From Martensiomyces pterosporus (taxonomy: Eukaryota > Kickxellomycota > Kickxellomycetes > Kickxellales > Kickxellaceae): a DNA stretch of 64,000 nt. Both the position numbers and the translations under genes were made by a program. The number at the start of each line of letters is the position of its first letter. The stretch's first letter is position 1. The notes below the pieces were generated by a model. The model made no database searches. It was not told the origin of the DNA and saw only the letters and a program-made list of their open reading frames with translations. The stretch lies in assembly GCA_025201845.1 (NCBI GenBank), contig MU603989.1, positions 28,642 through 92,641 of the forward strand. Reading direction: 5' to 3'. Below are positions 1-9,320 of the stretch, in pieces.

Positions 1-1
1 C

Positions 2-337
2 ACGCTGCGACTCGCAGACACCGAATTCCCCGAGCTCTTTTTCCCGCCCAGACCGCGCTCGCTTGGCGGGTTAAACGTCGCCAGTATGACGCAGCGCACC
101 GGGCCTCACACGGCTGTGGGTGGAATGCTGCTGAGTCCTCGAGGAAGAGCCGGAAGCACTGGCATGAAACCTAAGCTGCTGCCGTACTCGTATTTTGCCA
201 CGCAGCATGGGCTGGATATTTCGCTGCGGTTCAGCGACAAGAACGACCTTGCCGATGCCGCCGGTCTACTGCAAGAGCATGTGAGCGTGTCGCGACGCCA
301 CTTGGCGAGGATCTACCTCGACCACAATGTAATATGA
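2..337 (+). CDS. 3' end of an unrecognised gene (5' partial)
   Basis: An open frame enters from the left edge of the window and ends at a TGA at 335-337, giving 111 residues. The first half is rich in Pro, Arg and Gly. The last ~55 residues look like folded protein with alternating hydrophobic and charged residues, and end in RIYLDHNVI. An internal Met at position 86 could start a shorter frame, but the codons upstream stay open, so I read it as the C-terminus of a larger protein. I do not recognise the family, and an intron upstream cannot be excluded. It is followed by a tandem neighbour on the same strand about 365 bp away. Confidence 0.5.
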   Translation, partial: TLRLADTEFPELFFPPRPRSLGGLNVASMTQRTGPHTAVGGMLLSPRGRAGSTGMKPKLLPYSYFATQHGLDISLRFSDKNDLADAAGLLQEHVSVSRRHLARIYLDHNVI

Positions 338-702
338 CGTTAGCCGCAGGTATCCAGTATCGCCTTTTGTACATGTATAAATCAAAAATAGACACCCTCC
401 TTCTAAACAGACACGTTGATGATATTGTTAATTGCTGTGCATACATGTCGTGGAATAGCCCCATTGGGTTCTTTGGCATTTGGTTCCGCAGCAGGCGAGT
501 ATTCCTGCTGGAACGTGCCAAAGCTCTGCTTACCTAGTCTTGCAAAAGGCAAACACGCACCAAGGCCACCTGAAGGAAAGAGCCCCCGCGACCTGTGTTT
601 ATATCAGACTGGACAGGCCCTCATTCTCTTCCCTTCTACACAATCTCAGTTTAATCTACTGCTCATACCCACACTTTCCAGTTATTTTTTTGTTTCGCAG
701 CA
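338..702. other. Intergenic: 3' flank of first gene and CLPTM1-family promoter/leader
   Basis: No gene seen. The stretch is AT-richer than its flanks. It ends in a pyrimidine run followed by CGCAG directly before the CLPTM1-family ATG, which resembles a 3' splice acceptor and may mean a 5'-UTR intron. Short overlapping open frames here show no recognisable protein features. Confidence 0.5.
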
Positions 703-2775
703 ATGAGGTTCAGGCTGCACAGCCTCGTCAGGCGGGTGCTCCAGCTGGCAATCGCCCTCCTCGTTCTCCTATCCCTTGGCGGACTTATTCTATTCACCGT
801 CTACAGCTTCTTCCCAAGCATCAGTATCCCCTACCTCTCGCCAGCACAGAAAATAACGGAGGATACCGTGTTCTACCGCCGCTCATGGAGAGAGCCCTTT
901 GAGTACGACATCAAAGTCTATGCATCACAGTCAGACAGCATTCCGGTTCACAATGCCACTGCGTTCTTCGAAAATGCGCAGCTGCTCTGGCATGTCCAGC
1001 CGCAAAGTCTGGAGAAGAAGTACCCAAAGCACAGCACCAAGGTCAATGTCAAGATCCCCCCATCCGTGTTTCATGAATCCATATGGAGCAGGAGCAATAT
1101 TTATGTTCATGTGTTTATCCAAAGGTCCGACCAGTTCATGCCACATCCCAACGTCACCGATCCCTATCTGGTCCACACGTCGAAGGAAGTTCTCAACAAG
1201 CCGGATATCTACTATGATGGCACATGGGAGAATTCAGAGTTGAATAACACCTCGTCTACAACTGTGCATAAGTACCGTGTTCCGTATTGGTCATTGTTAT
1301 CATGGGACCTTGTGCTGGAGGACCACATGCACACGAGCGAAACACTGCCCAAGGCCTTCCGCCCATGGATCAACGACAGCCCAAACGATGAGTCAAACCC
1401 CGGAACTTACAACCCGCCTTTGATTTATAGAAAGACGGAGGGATACAGGAACATGGCCACCTACATACTTGAAATGATGCCGAAATCAACTGGCTCCAGC
1501 AACCGAACCTCCTTGCCAGCTAGTACCGAGCGTACAGCGTCCATTGATGTTGAACTTAAGATCCAGGGCATTGCTCAAGGGTGGGTTCGAGGCGAAGAAG
1601 CTATAGTGAAGTTGGCTGAGCGCAAATACGAGCGCAAAACGAAGACAATTACCGAATCACCTCGCTACCACCGGTCCGAAAGTAGCGTGGCGTATGGAGG
1701 TGTCCACAGTGATCAGTTCGGATCAGCAACGCCCACAGCAGCAGTTAGCAGCGATAATATTGGCGGCGCTCATCTTTCGAATAGCGACATGAGTGAACTT
1801 GAAGGTCACGAGAGCGAGACATTGGCCAGTGCGCCCGAGAACGTTAGAGAGGTGGTGTACGTGGATTATATCAACGGCTTCTTGCCAGAATATATCTTGA
1901 GCTATGCGAGCGTACTCAACGTCATCTTGTACGTGTTCTCGGTGCCCCTAGCAGTTGCTCTGTTGCTTACTGAACTCGGCGATACTGTAGCGTTCTGGTC
2001 GCGAGAAAACACAAAGTGGGAGGGCACGTCGCGGTTGGTTGTCGTCTTGGAGGTCGTGTACCAGTGCGGTCACCTAGTGCTAGTGCACACGGACGGCTGG
2101 ATCTATTACACAGATACAACGTACTTTGACACCAGGCCGCGTAGCATAAAAGTCTTCCTTATGCGCTTTTATGCTGGTCTGAGTCTCTGGGTCTTTGCTG
2201 CCCTCTACAACATCCCACTCAACCCCTTCATGTGGCGGCGGAGAATTTTCAGCCTACACGCACCACCACCTAGCGAGATAACAAAGCCGGTTCTTGCGGG
2301 AAATGACGACGGTTCATCGACTACCACCCGTGCTGGCAAGCTTCCTAGAATGTGTAGTCGCGATCTAGCTATATCCACTCAGCAAGAAATTGATCAGCGG
2401 TTCAACAGATTGCTCCTCTGGCTGGGCATCCCATCGCTGGTTCTGTATCCTGTGTACATTACAACCATGTCTAGAGACTACCTTCGCGATAGCGATCCAG
2501 TTTATGTTGTCAAGAACGTTTTGTACATGATCAGGGCGTTCCAGCTTTTGCCTCAGGTGGTTATCAACTACCGCACAAAGTCTGTTGCCTGGATCCCCAT
2601 CACTGCTTACATGTGCGAACTCTTGATCAACATCCACCAGATGCTGGCTACATGGGTTATTGCATGGCCTGTGTTTTTTAAACTAGTGCCTGCAGGCACC
2701 AGCCTGATTCACTGTTTACTGCTAGCTGTGTTTGCGGTCCAGTGGGCCAGGTACTACAAGGCCAAGCAAGACTAG
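703..2775 (+). CDS. CLPTM1-family multi-pass membrane protein
   Basis: A 690-residue protein of the CLPTM1/CLPTM1L family, ER/Golgi membrane proteins; animal members act in receptor trafficking and, for CLPTM1L, lipid scrambling. An N-terminal membrane segment (about residues 14-35) is followed by a large lumenal region with several N-x-S/T sites, e.g. NVTDPY and NNTSS. Several membrane helices follow from about residue 395 to the end. The segment LPQVVINYRTKSVAWIP near the C-terminus matches the family signature of a PQ-loop-like motif (usual form PQLFINYKxKSVAHLP). Length fits the family (~600-680). The ATG at 703 is the first in the frame and lies just before the predicted anchor. The region around residues 320-390 is low-complexity and probably disordered. 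The gene has no intron. Family confident; exact role in this fungus inferred. Confidence 0.75.
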   Translation: MRFRLHSLVRRVLQLAIALLVLLSLGGLILFTVYSFFPSISIPYLSPAQKITEDTVFYRRSWREPFEYDIKVYASQSDSIPVHNATAFFENAQLLWHVQPQSLEKKYPKHSTKVNVKIPPSVFHESIWSRSNIYVHVFIQRSDQFMPHPNVTDPYLVHTSKEVLNKPDIYYDGTWENSELNNTSSTTVHKYRVPYWSLLSWDLVLEDHMHTSETLPKAFRPWINDSPNDESNPGTYNPPLIYRKTEGYRNMATYILEMMPKSTGSSNRTSLPASTERTASIDVELKIQGIAQGWVRGEEAIVKLAERKYERKTKTITESPRYHRSESSVAYGGVHSDQFGSATPTAAVSSDNIGGAHLSNSDMSELEGHESETLASAPENVREVVYVDYINGFLPEYILSYASVLNVILYVFSVPLAVALLLTELGDTVAFWSRENTKWEGTSRLVVVLEVVYQCGHLVLVHTDGWIYYTDTTYFDTRPRSIKVFLMRFYAGLSLWVFAALYNIPLNPFMWRRRIFSLHAPPPSEITKPVLAGNDDGSSTTTRAGKLPRMCSRDLAISTQQEIDQRFNRLLLWLGIPSLVLYPVYITTMSRDYLRDSDPVYVVKNVLYMIRAFQLLPQVVINYRTKSVAWIPITAYMCELLINIHQMLATWVIAWPVFFKLVPAGTSLIHCLLLAVFAVQWARYYKAKQD

Positions 2776-2852
2776 ATGTAGATAGCGAGGCAATCCAGCT
2801 CACGTGCCTATGCCCTTTATCTCCTCAGCTAGCGCAAGCAGGGGCTGACATT

Positions 2853-2858
2853 AATAAA
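2853..2858 (+). terminator. Candidate polyadenylation signal of CLPTM1-family gene
   Basis: AATAAA lies 78 nt after the stop codon of the upstream gene and about 95 nt before the next start. This is a typical position for a poly(A) signal in a compact fungal genome. Confidence 0.5.
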
Positions 2859-2952
2859 AGCTTAACCAAACATCCTGCAGATAGTCACTAAAACAGCAAA
2901 AGGCATAATTCTCAGTTTGGTAGTGACACGGTGTACACGGAATTTATAAACG

Positions 2953-3540
2953 ATGTCGTTGGATGCAAAGGCAAGCAGTGTGGTCGATTTCCTCAGCGTG
3001 GTCGAGCGCCTCAAGCGCACCAAGCGCACAGGCTGGATCAACAACGGCATTTCAGGCCCCGAGTCGATTGCTGACCACATGTACCGGATGGGAATAATGG
3101 CCATGCTCATCGAAGACCCCACATTGGACCGCCACCGGTGCATCAAGATGGCCATCGTCCACGACCTGGCTGAGGCCCTCGTTGGCGACATCACGCCCTA
3201 CGACGGCGTCAGTAAGGAGAAGAAGCGCGAGATGGAGCTGGACGGAATGAGGGAGATTGCCAAAACTCTGGGCGATTCGGAGTATGCAAAGGAAATTGAG
3301 GCACTATGGTTGGAGTATGAGGACGACGAAACCGCAGAGGCACATCTGGTCCACGATTTGGACAAGTGCGAGATGATCCAGCAGGCTATGGAGTATGAGA
3401 GGTCGGACGGCAAGGATCTGGAGTCGTTCTTTGCATCAACCAAGGGCATATTTAGGCATCCGCAGGTCCAGTCGTGGGTCGAGGAGATCTACCGCCGTCG
3501 CAAGAACGCGGGTGCTTCTGGTGCGCCGCCATCCAGTTAA
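2953..3540 (+). CDS. HDDC2: HD-domain 5'-deoxynucleotidase, HDDC2/YGK1 family
   Basis: A 195-residue HD-superfamily metal-dependent phosphohydrolase. The family (human HDDC2, yeast YBR242W/YGL101W, bacterial YfbR-like) removes phosphate from deoxynucleoside 5'-monophosphates. The metal-binding residues are visible: His42 in ADHMYRM, the HD pair His70-Asp71 in HDLAEALVGDITP, and Asp137 in HDLDKCEM. The characteristic SIADHMYRMG and GDITPYDGV segments are intact and the length equals the family norm. The start is the first ATG, 178 bp after the CLPTM1-family stop. A CACGTG hexamer at 2801-2806 lies in the short promoter, but this frequency is expected by chance. The gene is convergent with PTH2, with 114 bp between stops. 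Confidence 0.92.
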   Translation: MSLDAKASSVVDFLSVVERLKRTKRTGWINNGISGPESIADHMYRMGIMAMLIEDPTLDRHRCIKMAIVHDLAEALVGDITPYDGVSKEKKREMELDGMREIAKTLGDSEYAKEIEALWLEYEDDETAEAHLVHDLDKCEMIQQAMEYERSDGKDLESFFASTKGIFRHPQVQSWVEEIYRRRKNAGASGAPPSS

Positions 3541-3654
3541 ACAACACGGGGGCATGCCTGCTGCTGCTATCAGCATTCGTATTCGTATTTTTTAAAATAG
3601 ATTGTTGCGCTATTCGGCACTTCAGCTACTTGTTGGCTTGAAAGAAGAAAATGC

Positions 3655-4212
3655 TTAGTACAGCTTCAGGTGGCCAGAAACCTTGTCAATGAGACCGACA
3701 GGACCCGGTCCGATTCCCAGAACTGTGCGCGACCCCGACGCGATCTGGGTCCTCCCTGCGTCGCAGATGGACTGGGCAACAAGCCCCAGCTCATGAGCCT
3801 TCCTTTGCAGGCTCACCAGCTCCTCCTCACTGGCGCACTTCAGGGTGACCTTGGCCTGGCCCGAGTACTCCCAGGCCTTAAGCATCGCGGGTGCCTGTTT
3901 CATTGCGCGCTTGTAGCAGCCCAGAGTGGCGTGCGAGCACTGAGCTGCCACCTTGCCCTTTGTCATGCCCAGATCGGTGCGGATGATCAGCACAAGCTTG
4001 GTGTCTTCGCCCAAGGCAGGCCGCAGCTCCTCTCTGCTGCTTTTTTTCTTGCCTGCAGCCTCGGATGCAGCAGTGGTGTGCACTTGTTTGCTGCCAAGGC
4101 GGAGCAGGCTGAGCTGGAGGAGGCGGCCAGCGAAGAACGTCGTTCCTCCGAGAATCAGGACCTGCCACAGAGGGATCTTTGCCGAGAGCGTCGTCGCGAG
4201 AAAGCTGCCCAT
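3655..4212 (-). CDS. PTH2: Peptidyl-tRNA hydrolase 2 (Pth2) with N-terminal membrane anchor
   Basis: Peptidyl-tRNA hydrolase 2 releases peptides from prematurely dissociated peptidyl-tRNA; in eukaryotes it is anchored at mitochondria or ER. From the ATG at 4212 it is 185 residues long. Residues ~15-38 form a hydrophobic anchor, then a basic Ser/Lys-rich linker, then the catalytic domain from ~72. Visible signatures are VLIIRTDLGMTKGKVAAQC, QCSHATLGCYK, and the C-terminal IASGSRTVLGIGPGP and LIDKVSGHLKLY. The start at 4212 has the better context (A at -3, G at +4) than the in-frame ATG at 4227; the frame further upstream has no ATG. It follows FAL1 on the same strand with about 200 bp between the FAL1 stop and this start. 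Confidence 0.9.
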   Translation of the reverse strand: MGSFLATTLSAKIPLWQVLILGGTTFFAGRLLQLSLLRLGSKQVHTTAASEAAGKKKSSREELRPALGEDTKLVLIIRTDLGMTKGKVAAQCSHATLGCYKRAMKQAPAMLKAWEYSGQAKVTLKCASEEELVSLQRKAHELGLVAQSICDAGRTQIASGSRTVLGIGPGPVGLIDKVSGHLKLY

Positions 4213-4412
4213 TGTCCCGAGTGTCATGGAGGGATAGAGTACAACAAGTGATGCTAGAGCAAAGCAACAGCGCACCAGCCGCTCGGGCTACCAAAAACAT
4301 CGCTATTAAACATCTGTTCCTGAACATTACAAAGTGCCTTCTTTTGGGGCTACGCCACGTGAGAAAACAATGCTGGTGCTAGCGAGAGCACCACAAAGCT
4401 GCGCAATACACA

Positions 4413-5606
4413 TCAGAGGAGATCGGTTACGTTCATGGGCATCTCGTCGATCTGGGTGCCGTAGTACTGCTCGATGTCTCTGAGCAGCTTGACATCGTCC
4501 GAGGTGACAAAGTTGATAGCCACGCCCTTGCGCCCAAACCGCCCTGACCGACCAATGCGGTGGATGTAGTTCTCGCGGTTCGTGCACATGTCGTAGTTGA
4601 TAACCAGCGACACCTGCTGGACATCAATGCCGCGAGCCCAGATGTCGGTGGTAATGAGTACGCGGGACGACCCCTGGCGGAACTTGGTCATGATGGCGTC
4701 TCTCTCCTTCTGCAGCATCTCGCCGTGCATCGACGCAACAGTAAAGTTGGCATCCTCCATCTGGCGCGTGAGCCAGTCCACCTTTGACCTCGTGTTGCAG
4801 AAAATGACCGCCTGCGTGATGGTGAGGCTGTCGTACAGATCGCACAGGGTCTCGAATTTCCAGTCCTCCTTCTCGACGTTGACAAAGAACTGGCTGATTC
4901 CCTCCAGCGTCAGCTCATCGCGCTTTACAAGGATGCGCATAGGCTCGGTCATGAACTTTTGTGTGAGCTCCAGCACATCGTGCGGCAGCGTGGCGCTAAG
5001 GAGCACCACCTGTGTGGACGGGGGCAAATGGCGGTAAATGTCGTATATCTGGTCCTTGAACCCGCGGTCCAGCAGCTGGTCCGCCTCGTCCAGCACCAGC
5101 ATCTTCATGTTCCTTGCCCTCAGCACGCGCCTCTTCAGCATATCATACACCCGCCCGGGCGTTCCCGACACGACGTGCTGCCCGTGCTCCAGCTTCCTTA
5201 TATCGTCACCCATCTTCGTGCCGCCAATGCACGCGTGGCACTGCACGCTCATATAGTCACCCAGCGCCAGAATAACTCCCTGCGTTTGCGTGGCCAGCTC
5301 GCGTGTCGGGGAGAGCACGAGTGCTTGGGTTTCGCGCAGGGAGGTGTCGATTCTCTGGAGGATGGAGATGCCCAGCGTGCCCGTCTTTCCTGTGCCCGAC
5401 TGGGCCTGTGCTATGACGTCGCGGCCGCTGATTATCGGCATGATGGCACGCTGCTGGATCGCGGAGGGGCGCTCAAAGTTGTACGCGTAGATGCCGCGGA
5501 GGAGGTCCTCCTTCAGGCCCATGTCGTCGAAGGTGCTGACCACCTTTATGCCCTTGCTGGTCTCGAACCGAACATCCTTGTCCTTTTTGCTGTCGTACCG
5601 CGACAT
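4413..5606 (-). CDS. FAL1: DEAD-box RNA helicase eIF4A-III/Fal1
   Basis: A 397-residue ATP-dependent RNA helicase of the eIF4A-III type: exon-junction-complex core in animals and many fungi, 18S rRNA processing in yeast (Fal1). Motifs in order: Q motif around residues 44-52, Walker A AQSGTGKT 68-75, PTREL ~100-104, DEAD 173-176, SAT 204-206, ARGIDV, and HRIGRSGR near 345. The C-terminus [11 protein letters not shown] closely matches human eIF4A3, separating it from the translation factor eIF4A. The ATG at 5606 (MSRYDSKK) is chosen because conservation begins soon after it; the frame stays open to 5933, but that part is leader-like. An oddity is [11 protein letters not shown] where the family usually has NYDLPNNRELY. 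It is divergent from TIF5 across a 670-bp shared promoter. Confidence 0.93.
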   Translation of the reverse strand: MSRYDSKKDKDVRFETSKGIKVVSTFDDMGLKEDLLRGIYAYNFERPSAIQQRAIMPIISGRDVIAQAQSGTGKTGTLGISILQRIDTSLRETQALVLSPTRELATQTQGVILALGDYMSVQCHACIGGTKMGDDIRKLEHGQHVVSGTPGRVYDMLKRRVLRARNMKMLVLDEADQLLDRGFKDQIYDIYRHLPPSTQVVLLSATLPHDVLELTQKFMTEPMRILVKRDELTLEGISQFFVNVEKEDWKFETLCDLYDSLTITQAVIFCNTRSKVDWLTRQMEDANFTVASMHGEMLQKERDAIMTKFRQGSSRVLITTDIWARGIDVQQVSLVINYDMCTNRENYIHRIGRSGRFGRKGVAINFVTSDDVKLLRDIEQYYGTQIDEMPMNVTDLL

Positions 5607-6276
5607 TATCAGAGGTGTGCTGCGTGTGTATGAGTGGCTGAATTGAGAGCTGAGTGCCAAAAAAGGTTGAAATTCAGAAAACCGGGATATGGCAGCCAGA
5701 ACAGCGGCTGCTCTGGCTGCCGAGTGTGGGATTCTGCGGTGACGAGGGAAAAAATTTTCAGCGAGGGGCGGTGATTGGGCCAGCCACGGGGGCCTGCTCG
5801 CCAAAAGCAGTAAAAGCAAGCCAAGAGAGTAACAAATTATATTCTGGCCTTCCAGGCTCTTCCTTTTTCCACCCGCAACGCAAGGCTCTCCACGAAGCAC
5901 TTTTCCCTCCCTTCTTTTCCTGTGTCTACACAAAACGCCTTTTTTTCAAATCAAGAACCACAGCCGCCACAACAGCAGCCTTGAGCTCTCTGGCTACATT
6001 CCCGTGAACCAGCAACCACCCACACTTCTGTCATTGCTCGACTTGAACAGCACAGCGTCCTCTTCCTTTCCCGCATCCTTCACCTTGGATTCCACAAAGC
6101 CAAAGTCCTCAGTTACTCGTAGGGGAGCGTACATGCCTAAGATTCCTATATCCACCAACGTTAGAGCTCGAAAGTTTAGACCTCGGAATACGGCGAATCA
6201 GGGACGATTTGTCTGAAAACAAGCACCAAGCAACCACCGCACTTTATTTATCTATTTCGTTTTATTTTTCGCAACC
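5607..6276. other. Divergent promoter region FAL1 / TIF5, including TIF5 leader
   Basis: This 670-bp stretch drives two housekeeping genes in opposite directions. An ATTGG pentamer (inverted CCAAT) lies at 5774-5778. A pyrimidine-rich stretch around 5855-5945 could mark the TIF5 start region. No TATA box is evident. The TIF5-proximal part contains an upstream ORF listed separately. Confidence 0.5.
6133..6216 (+). promoter_or_regulatory. Candidate autoregulatory uORF in the eIF5 leader
   Basis: A 27-codon ORF (MPKIPISTN...QGRFV, stop TGA) lies 60 nt before the TIF5 start and is in the same frame but closed by its own stop. Its ATG is in poor context (T at -3, C at +4), whereas the TIF5 ATG is in strong context (A at -3, G at +4). 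There are no other ATGs between the uORF stop and the main start. Poor-context uORFs that make eIF5 repress its own synthesis are known from several eukaryotes. That this one acts so is inferred and depends on transcription starting upstream of 6133 with no leader intron. Confidence 0.5.
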
Positions 6277-7476
6277 ATGGCTACTCTCAACATTCGCCGC
6301 GACGTCAAGGACTCGTTCTACCGCTACAAGATGCCCAGGCTCCAAAGCAAGATCGAGGGCAAGGGCAACGGCATCAAGACTGTGCTGCCCAACATCTCTG
6401 AGGTTTCTCGTGCGCTCAGCCGCCCGCCTGCCTACCCCACCAAGTACTTTGGAAACGAACTGGGAGCGCAGGTGAAGATTGAGGAGAAGAACGACAGGTA
6501 CATTGTCAACGGCGCGCACGATGTCAGCAAGCTGCAGGATTTGCTGTATGGGTTCATTGACCGCTTTGTCCTGTGCGGAAACTGCAAGAACCCCGAGACT
6601 GATTTGATCATCAGCAAGGACGGATCGATCATCCGCCAGTGCATGGCCTGCGGTCAGCGCAGCGACGTCGACATGAGACACCGCCTGGCCACCTACATCA
6701 TCAAGAACCCGCCGCCCAAGGTCAAGAAGGGCGGGCAGCACGCGTCGGCCGGCGGCTCGCAGGGAGCCGGTGCTGGCGGGCAGGAGAACGGACACGACGG
6801 CGAGAGCGGAGGCGAGGGCGGCGACCCCACCGAGGAGCTCGATAGGTTGGCCAAGGAGGCAGCGCAGCTGGATATTAACGACGAGGACGACGACTGGGAG
6901 GTCGACATGGATGTCTCCGCCGAGGCCGTCGCGCGCCGCCAGAAGGCGCTGGCTGGTGGGTTCACGCAGGACCACGATGACGACGACCACGAGGGCGGCG
7001 GCGACGACCCCTACGACCAGCTGGGCGACTTTATCATGTCGGAGAAGCCCGCGACAGACCGTGAGGTCTACGAGAAGGCCAAGGAGCTGCACCTGGGCAA
7101 GAAGCACCGCGCGCTTGTGGTCGTCGTCCAGTGCGTGTTCGCCAACCCGCAGTCCGCGGTCAAGGACATTGCCAAGCACAGCACCCTGCTGCAGTCGTTC
7201 GGCGACAGCGACAAGCACCAGAGAGCCATCATTGGCGGGTTTGAGAGGCTGATTGCGGACAACCTGGAGGCTCTGCTGCCCAAGACCCCGATGATCTTCA
7301 AGGCCCTGTTTGATGAGGACATTGTCGAGGAGGAGGCGTTCCTGGAGTGGGGCAAGAAGCCCTCGAAGAAGTACGTGGAGAAGGACGTCGCCAAGAGGAT
7401 CCACAAGAGCGCCGAGCCTTTCCTCCAGTGGCTGGAGGAGGCTGACGAGGAGGAGTCTGACTCTGACGACGAGTAG
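6277..7476 (+). CDS. TIF5: Translation initiation factor eIF5
   Basis: A 399-residue eIF5, the GTPase-activating protein for eIF2 in the 43S pre-initiation complex and a start-codon stringency factor. The N-terminal eIF2B/5 fold begins MATLNIRRDVKDSFYRYKMP; the catalytic arginine finger lies in the conserved RRDVKDxFYRYKMP segment. A C2-C2 zinc ribbon is seen at about residues 98-129 (CGNCKNP ... CMACGQR). A Gly/Asp/Glu-rich acidic linker (~150-255) leads into the C-terminal W2/HEAT domain, which ends in aromatic-acidic box residues (FLQWLEEADEEESDSDDE). Length and order match the family. The start has ideal context. The gene has no intron and is preceded by a candidate regulatory uORF. Its 3' end converges on the STK16-like gene 200 bp away. 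Confidence 0.95.
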   Translation: MATLNIRRDVKDSFYRYKMPRLQSKIEGKGNGIKTVLPNISEVSRALSRPPAYPTKYFGNELGAQVKIEEKNDRYIVNGAHDVSKLQDLLYGFIDRFVLCGNCKNPETDLIISKDGSIIRQCMACGQRSDVDMRHRLATYIIKNPPPKVKKGGQHASAGGSQGAGAGGQENGHDGESGGEGGDPTEELDRLAKEAAQLDINDEDDDWEVDMDVSAEAVARRQKALAGGFTQDHDDDDHEGGGDDPYDQLGDFIMSEKPATDREVYEKAKELHLGKKHRALVVVVQCVFANPQSAVKDIAKHSTLLQSFGDSDKHQRAIIGGFERLIADNLEALLPKTPMIFKALFDEDIVEEEAFLEWGKKPSKKYVEKDVAKRIHKSAEPFLQWLEEADEEESDSDDE

Positions 7477-7676
7477 GCAAGCCATCCTCGGCCCAGGCCC
7501 CGCTTTTCTTTTTCCATGCTACTCGCATTCTGTCTGCCCAGGCCTGCATGGCCCGCCGCTCTTTGCCTTTCCATCTTTTGGATGGCGGGCCCTTTGCTGT
7601 TGCATGGCATTTTCTCTCCCATTCAATATATCCCTGGTCTACTTGCTTAGCAATGCGAGCTGCCAGTGTGCTTTTA

Positions 7677-8873
7677 TTAAGAGTGCTGCTGCGGGTACAG
7701 GGAGTTTGTCAGCGCAATGACCTGGTCGATGAACGGCCGCTGCTTCGGGTCCGGCTCCAGCATGAAATCCACAAGCTGCCTCAGCCTGTCCGAGTACACG
7801 TCGCCCTTCGGATACGTGTACTTGCCGTTAATCGCCGCCAGGGCAATCGACGCACCCGGTCCAGCCGCAGGGTCCTCGAATGGCGTGAAGTTGTACGCAA
7901 GCGCAAAGAGCAGGCATCCCAGGGACCAGATATCCGTTCTTTCGTCAAACTCCGCTCCTGTCTGCACGTCGAACAGCTCGGGCGCCCTGTACGCCATGGT
8001 GCAGTTCTCGGCTGCGTCGTCCTGGATCCTTAGTGCATCCGAGCGGGTTCTCGCCGAGTACCGGGCGGCGCCGACACTGCCGAAATCCATCAGGATTGGC
8101 GTGCGGCCGTCGTCGGCCAGCATCACGTTGGCGAGCTTGATGTCACGGTGCGCGTAGGCCGTGATGCCGGAGGCGCCATGCTTCGTCTGGCTGGCTGTGG
8201 AGCCGCTGGAGTCGGGGTCTGCCCCTTGCACCTTGGTGTACCCGCTTGCGGTGGGCCCTGGCGCCGGCTCTGTTTCGCGTTCGTCGGCAATCGCTGGCGT
8301 GTCCAAAAACCGCTGCGTATCGCCGCCGCCATCCCCCTGCCGCTCCTCACTCTCGTACTCAGCCGCCTCTCCTCCGCCTCGCTGCCTGTAGTTATGCAAG
8401 AACCTAACTGCCGCACACACGCCCCTGAATATATGAATGACCTGGTCCTCACCCAGTCTCGTTCCAGTTTCCTCGTTGTGCATGGCCAGATCAAACAGGT
8501 TCCCCTTCAAGTACACCGGGAAAACCATATACACCGTCCTCAGCCCGTGCTGCGTTTCATCGACGAGGGCGTCCACCATGGGAATAATGTTCCTGTGGCG
8601 GAACCTGCCGTAGGCATCCATCTCGCGCTGCGCCTTGGCGAAGGCGTCGGTGCCTTGGTGGCAGATCATCTTCTTCAGCGCGTACTGGGTGCCACGCTCA
8701 ACGTCTTCTATCAGAGAGACCACGCTGAACCCGCCTTCGCCCAGCTGCCGCAGAACGCGGTATTTCCGCCGGCCTATCGTGAGGGTCTGGCTGGTGGTCA
8801 GCGCACAGCAGCTGCCAGCCAGGGAGCCCACCAGGCCGACTATCGTGTTTACCAAGGATTCCGCGCTGTTCAT
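7677..8873 (-). CDS. NAK-family protein kinase, STK16/Env7 type
   Basis: A 398-residue Ser/Thr kinase related to mammalian STK16 and yeast Env7, membrane-attached kinases of the Golgi/vacuole. Key residues: glycine loop GEGGFSVV 45-52, ATP-binding lysine in YALKKM ~67, HRD loop AHRDIKLANVML (H242-D244), DFG 263-265, and the APE-like YRAPELFD. A CC pair at residues 22-23 near the N-terminus is a likely palmitoylation site, as in Env7 and STK16. An unusual ~75-residue Gly/Glu/Thr-rich insert (about 163-237) separates helix E from the catalytic loop. The ATG at 8873 is chosen because the frame beyond it encodes lysine/arginine-rich leader-like sequence and conservation starts inside. It is divergent from the RBM26/27-like gene. 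Confidence 0.85.
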   Translation of the reverse strand: MNSAESLVNTIVGLVGSLAGSCCALTTSQTLTIGRRKYRVLRQLGEGGFSVVSLIEDVERGTQYALKKMICHQGTDAFAKAQREMDAYGRFRHRNIIPMVDALVDETQHGLRTVYMVFPVYLKGNLFDLAMHNEETGTRLGEDQVIHIFRGVCAAVRFLHNYRQRGGGEAAEYESEERQGDGGGDTQRFLDTPAIADERETEPAPGPTASGYTKVQGADPDSSGSTASQTKHGASGITAYAHRDIKLANVMLADDGRTPILMDFGSVGAARYSARTRSDALRIQDDAAENCTMAYRAPELFDVQTGAEFDERTDIWSLGCLLFALAYNFTPFEDPAAGPGASIALAAINGKYTYPKGDVYSDRLRQLVDFMLEPDPKQRPFIDQVIALTNSLYPQQHS

Positions 8874-9320
8874 AGTCAGAGTAAAGAGTGCAAAATTCAA
8901 GCGATGAGAGAAAGCAAGCAAGCAAGCAAGCCAGCCAGCCAGCCAGCCACCATGCATGTTTTTGCAAGTCGGAGCGAGAGGCACCCGCGGTGACATCACA
9001 GTGGCTGCTTCATAGAGCCGAGCCGAGCCGACATTTTTTTCACTGCGTCCTGCAATGCGCGTATGTGGGCTGGCTCCGTTTTGCGCTTCCCCGTCTGAAT
9101 TTTTGCAGCAGGAGCGGGTGGGCGCCAGGCTAAACAAAAAAAAAAAAAAATTAACGCAGGCTGCTCTGCTCTTTCTCTGCTGCTCTGCGAATTGACACCA
9201 CTTATAACGCGTCTTTTTCCGTTTGGGCTTCAAATCATTTGTCTCCTTCCATATATATTATCCGTTGTGTACGCTTCCTCCCCTCCCCTCACATACCACT
9301 CTTACTCGAAGAACGAAAGC
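8874..9320. other. Divergent promoter region, STK16-like / RBM26-like
   Basis: No gene. It contains a tetranucleotide repeat next to the kinase start, a GAGCC repeat near 9015-9030, a poly(A) run at 9136-9150 and a TATATAT element at 9251-9258, about 65 bp before the RBM26/27-like start. Confidence 0.5.
8912..8947. repeat. (AAGC)5(CAGC)4 microsatellite
   Basis: Five AAGC units run directly into four CAGC units, ending just before ACCATGCATG. The repeat lies in the leader or promoter of the kinase gene. Confidence 0.9.

Noticed and set aside
5607..5933. In-frame N-terminal extension of FAL1
   Set aside because: The frame is open but lies outside the conserved N-terminus; eIF4A-III proteins start close to MSRYDSKK. 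Read as leader.
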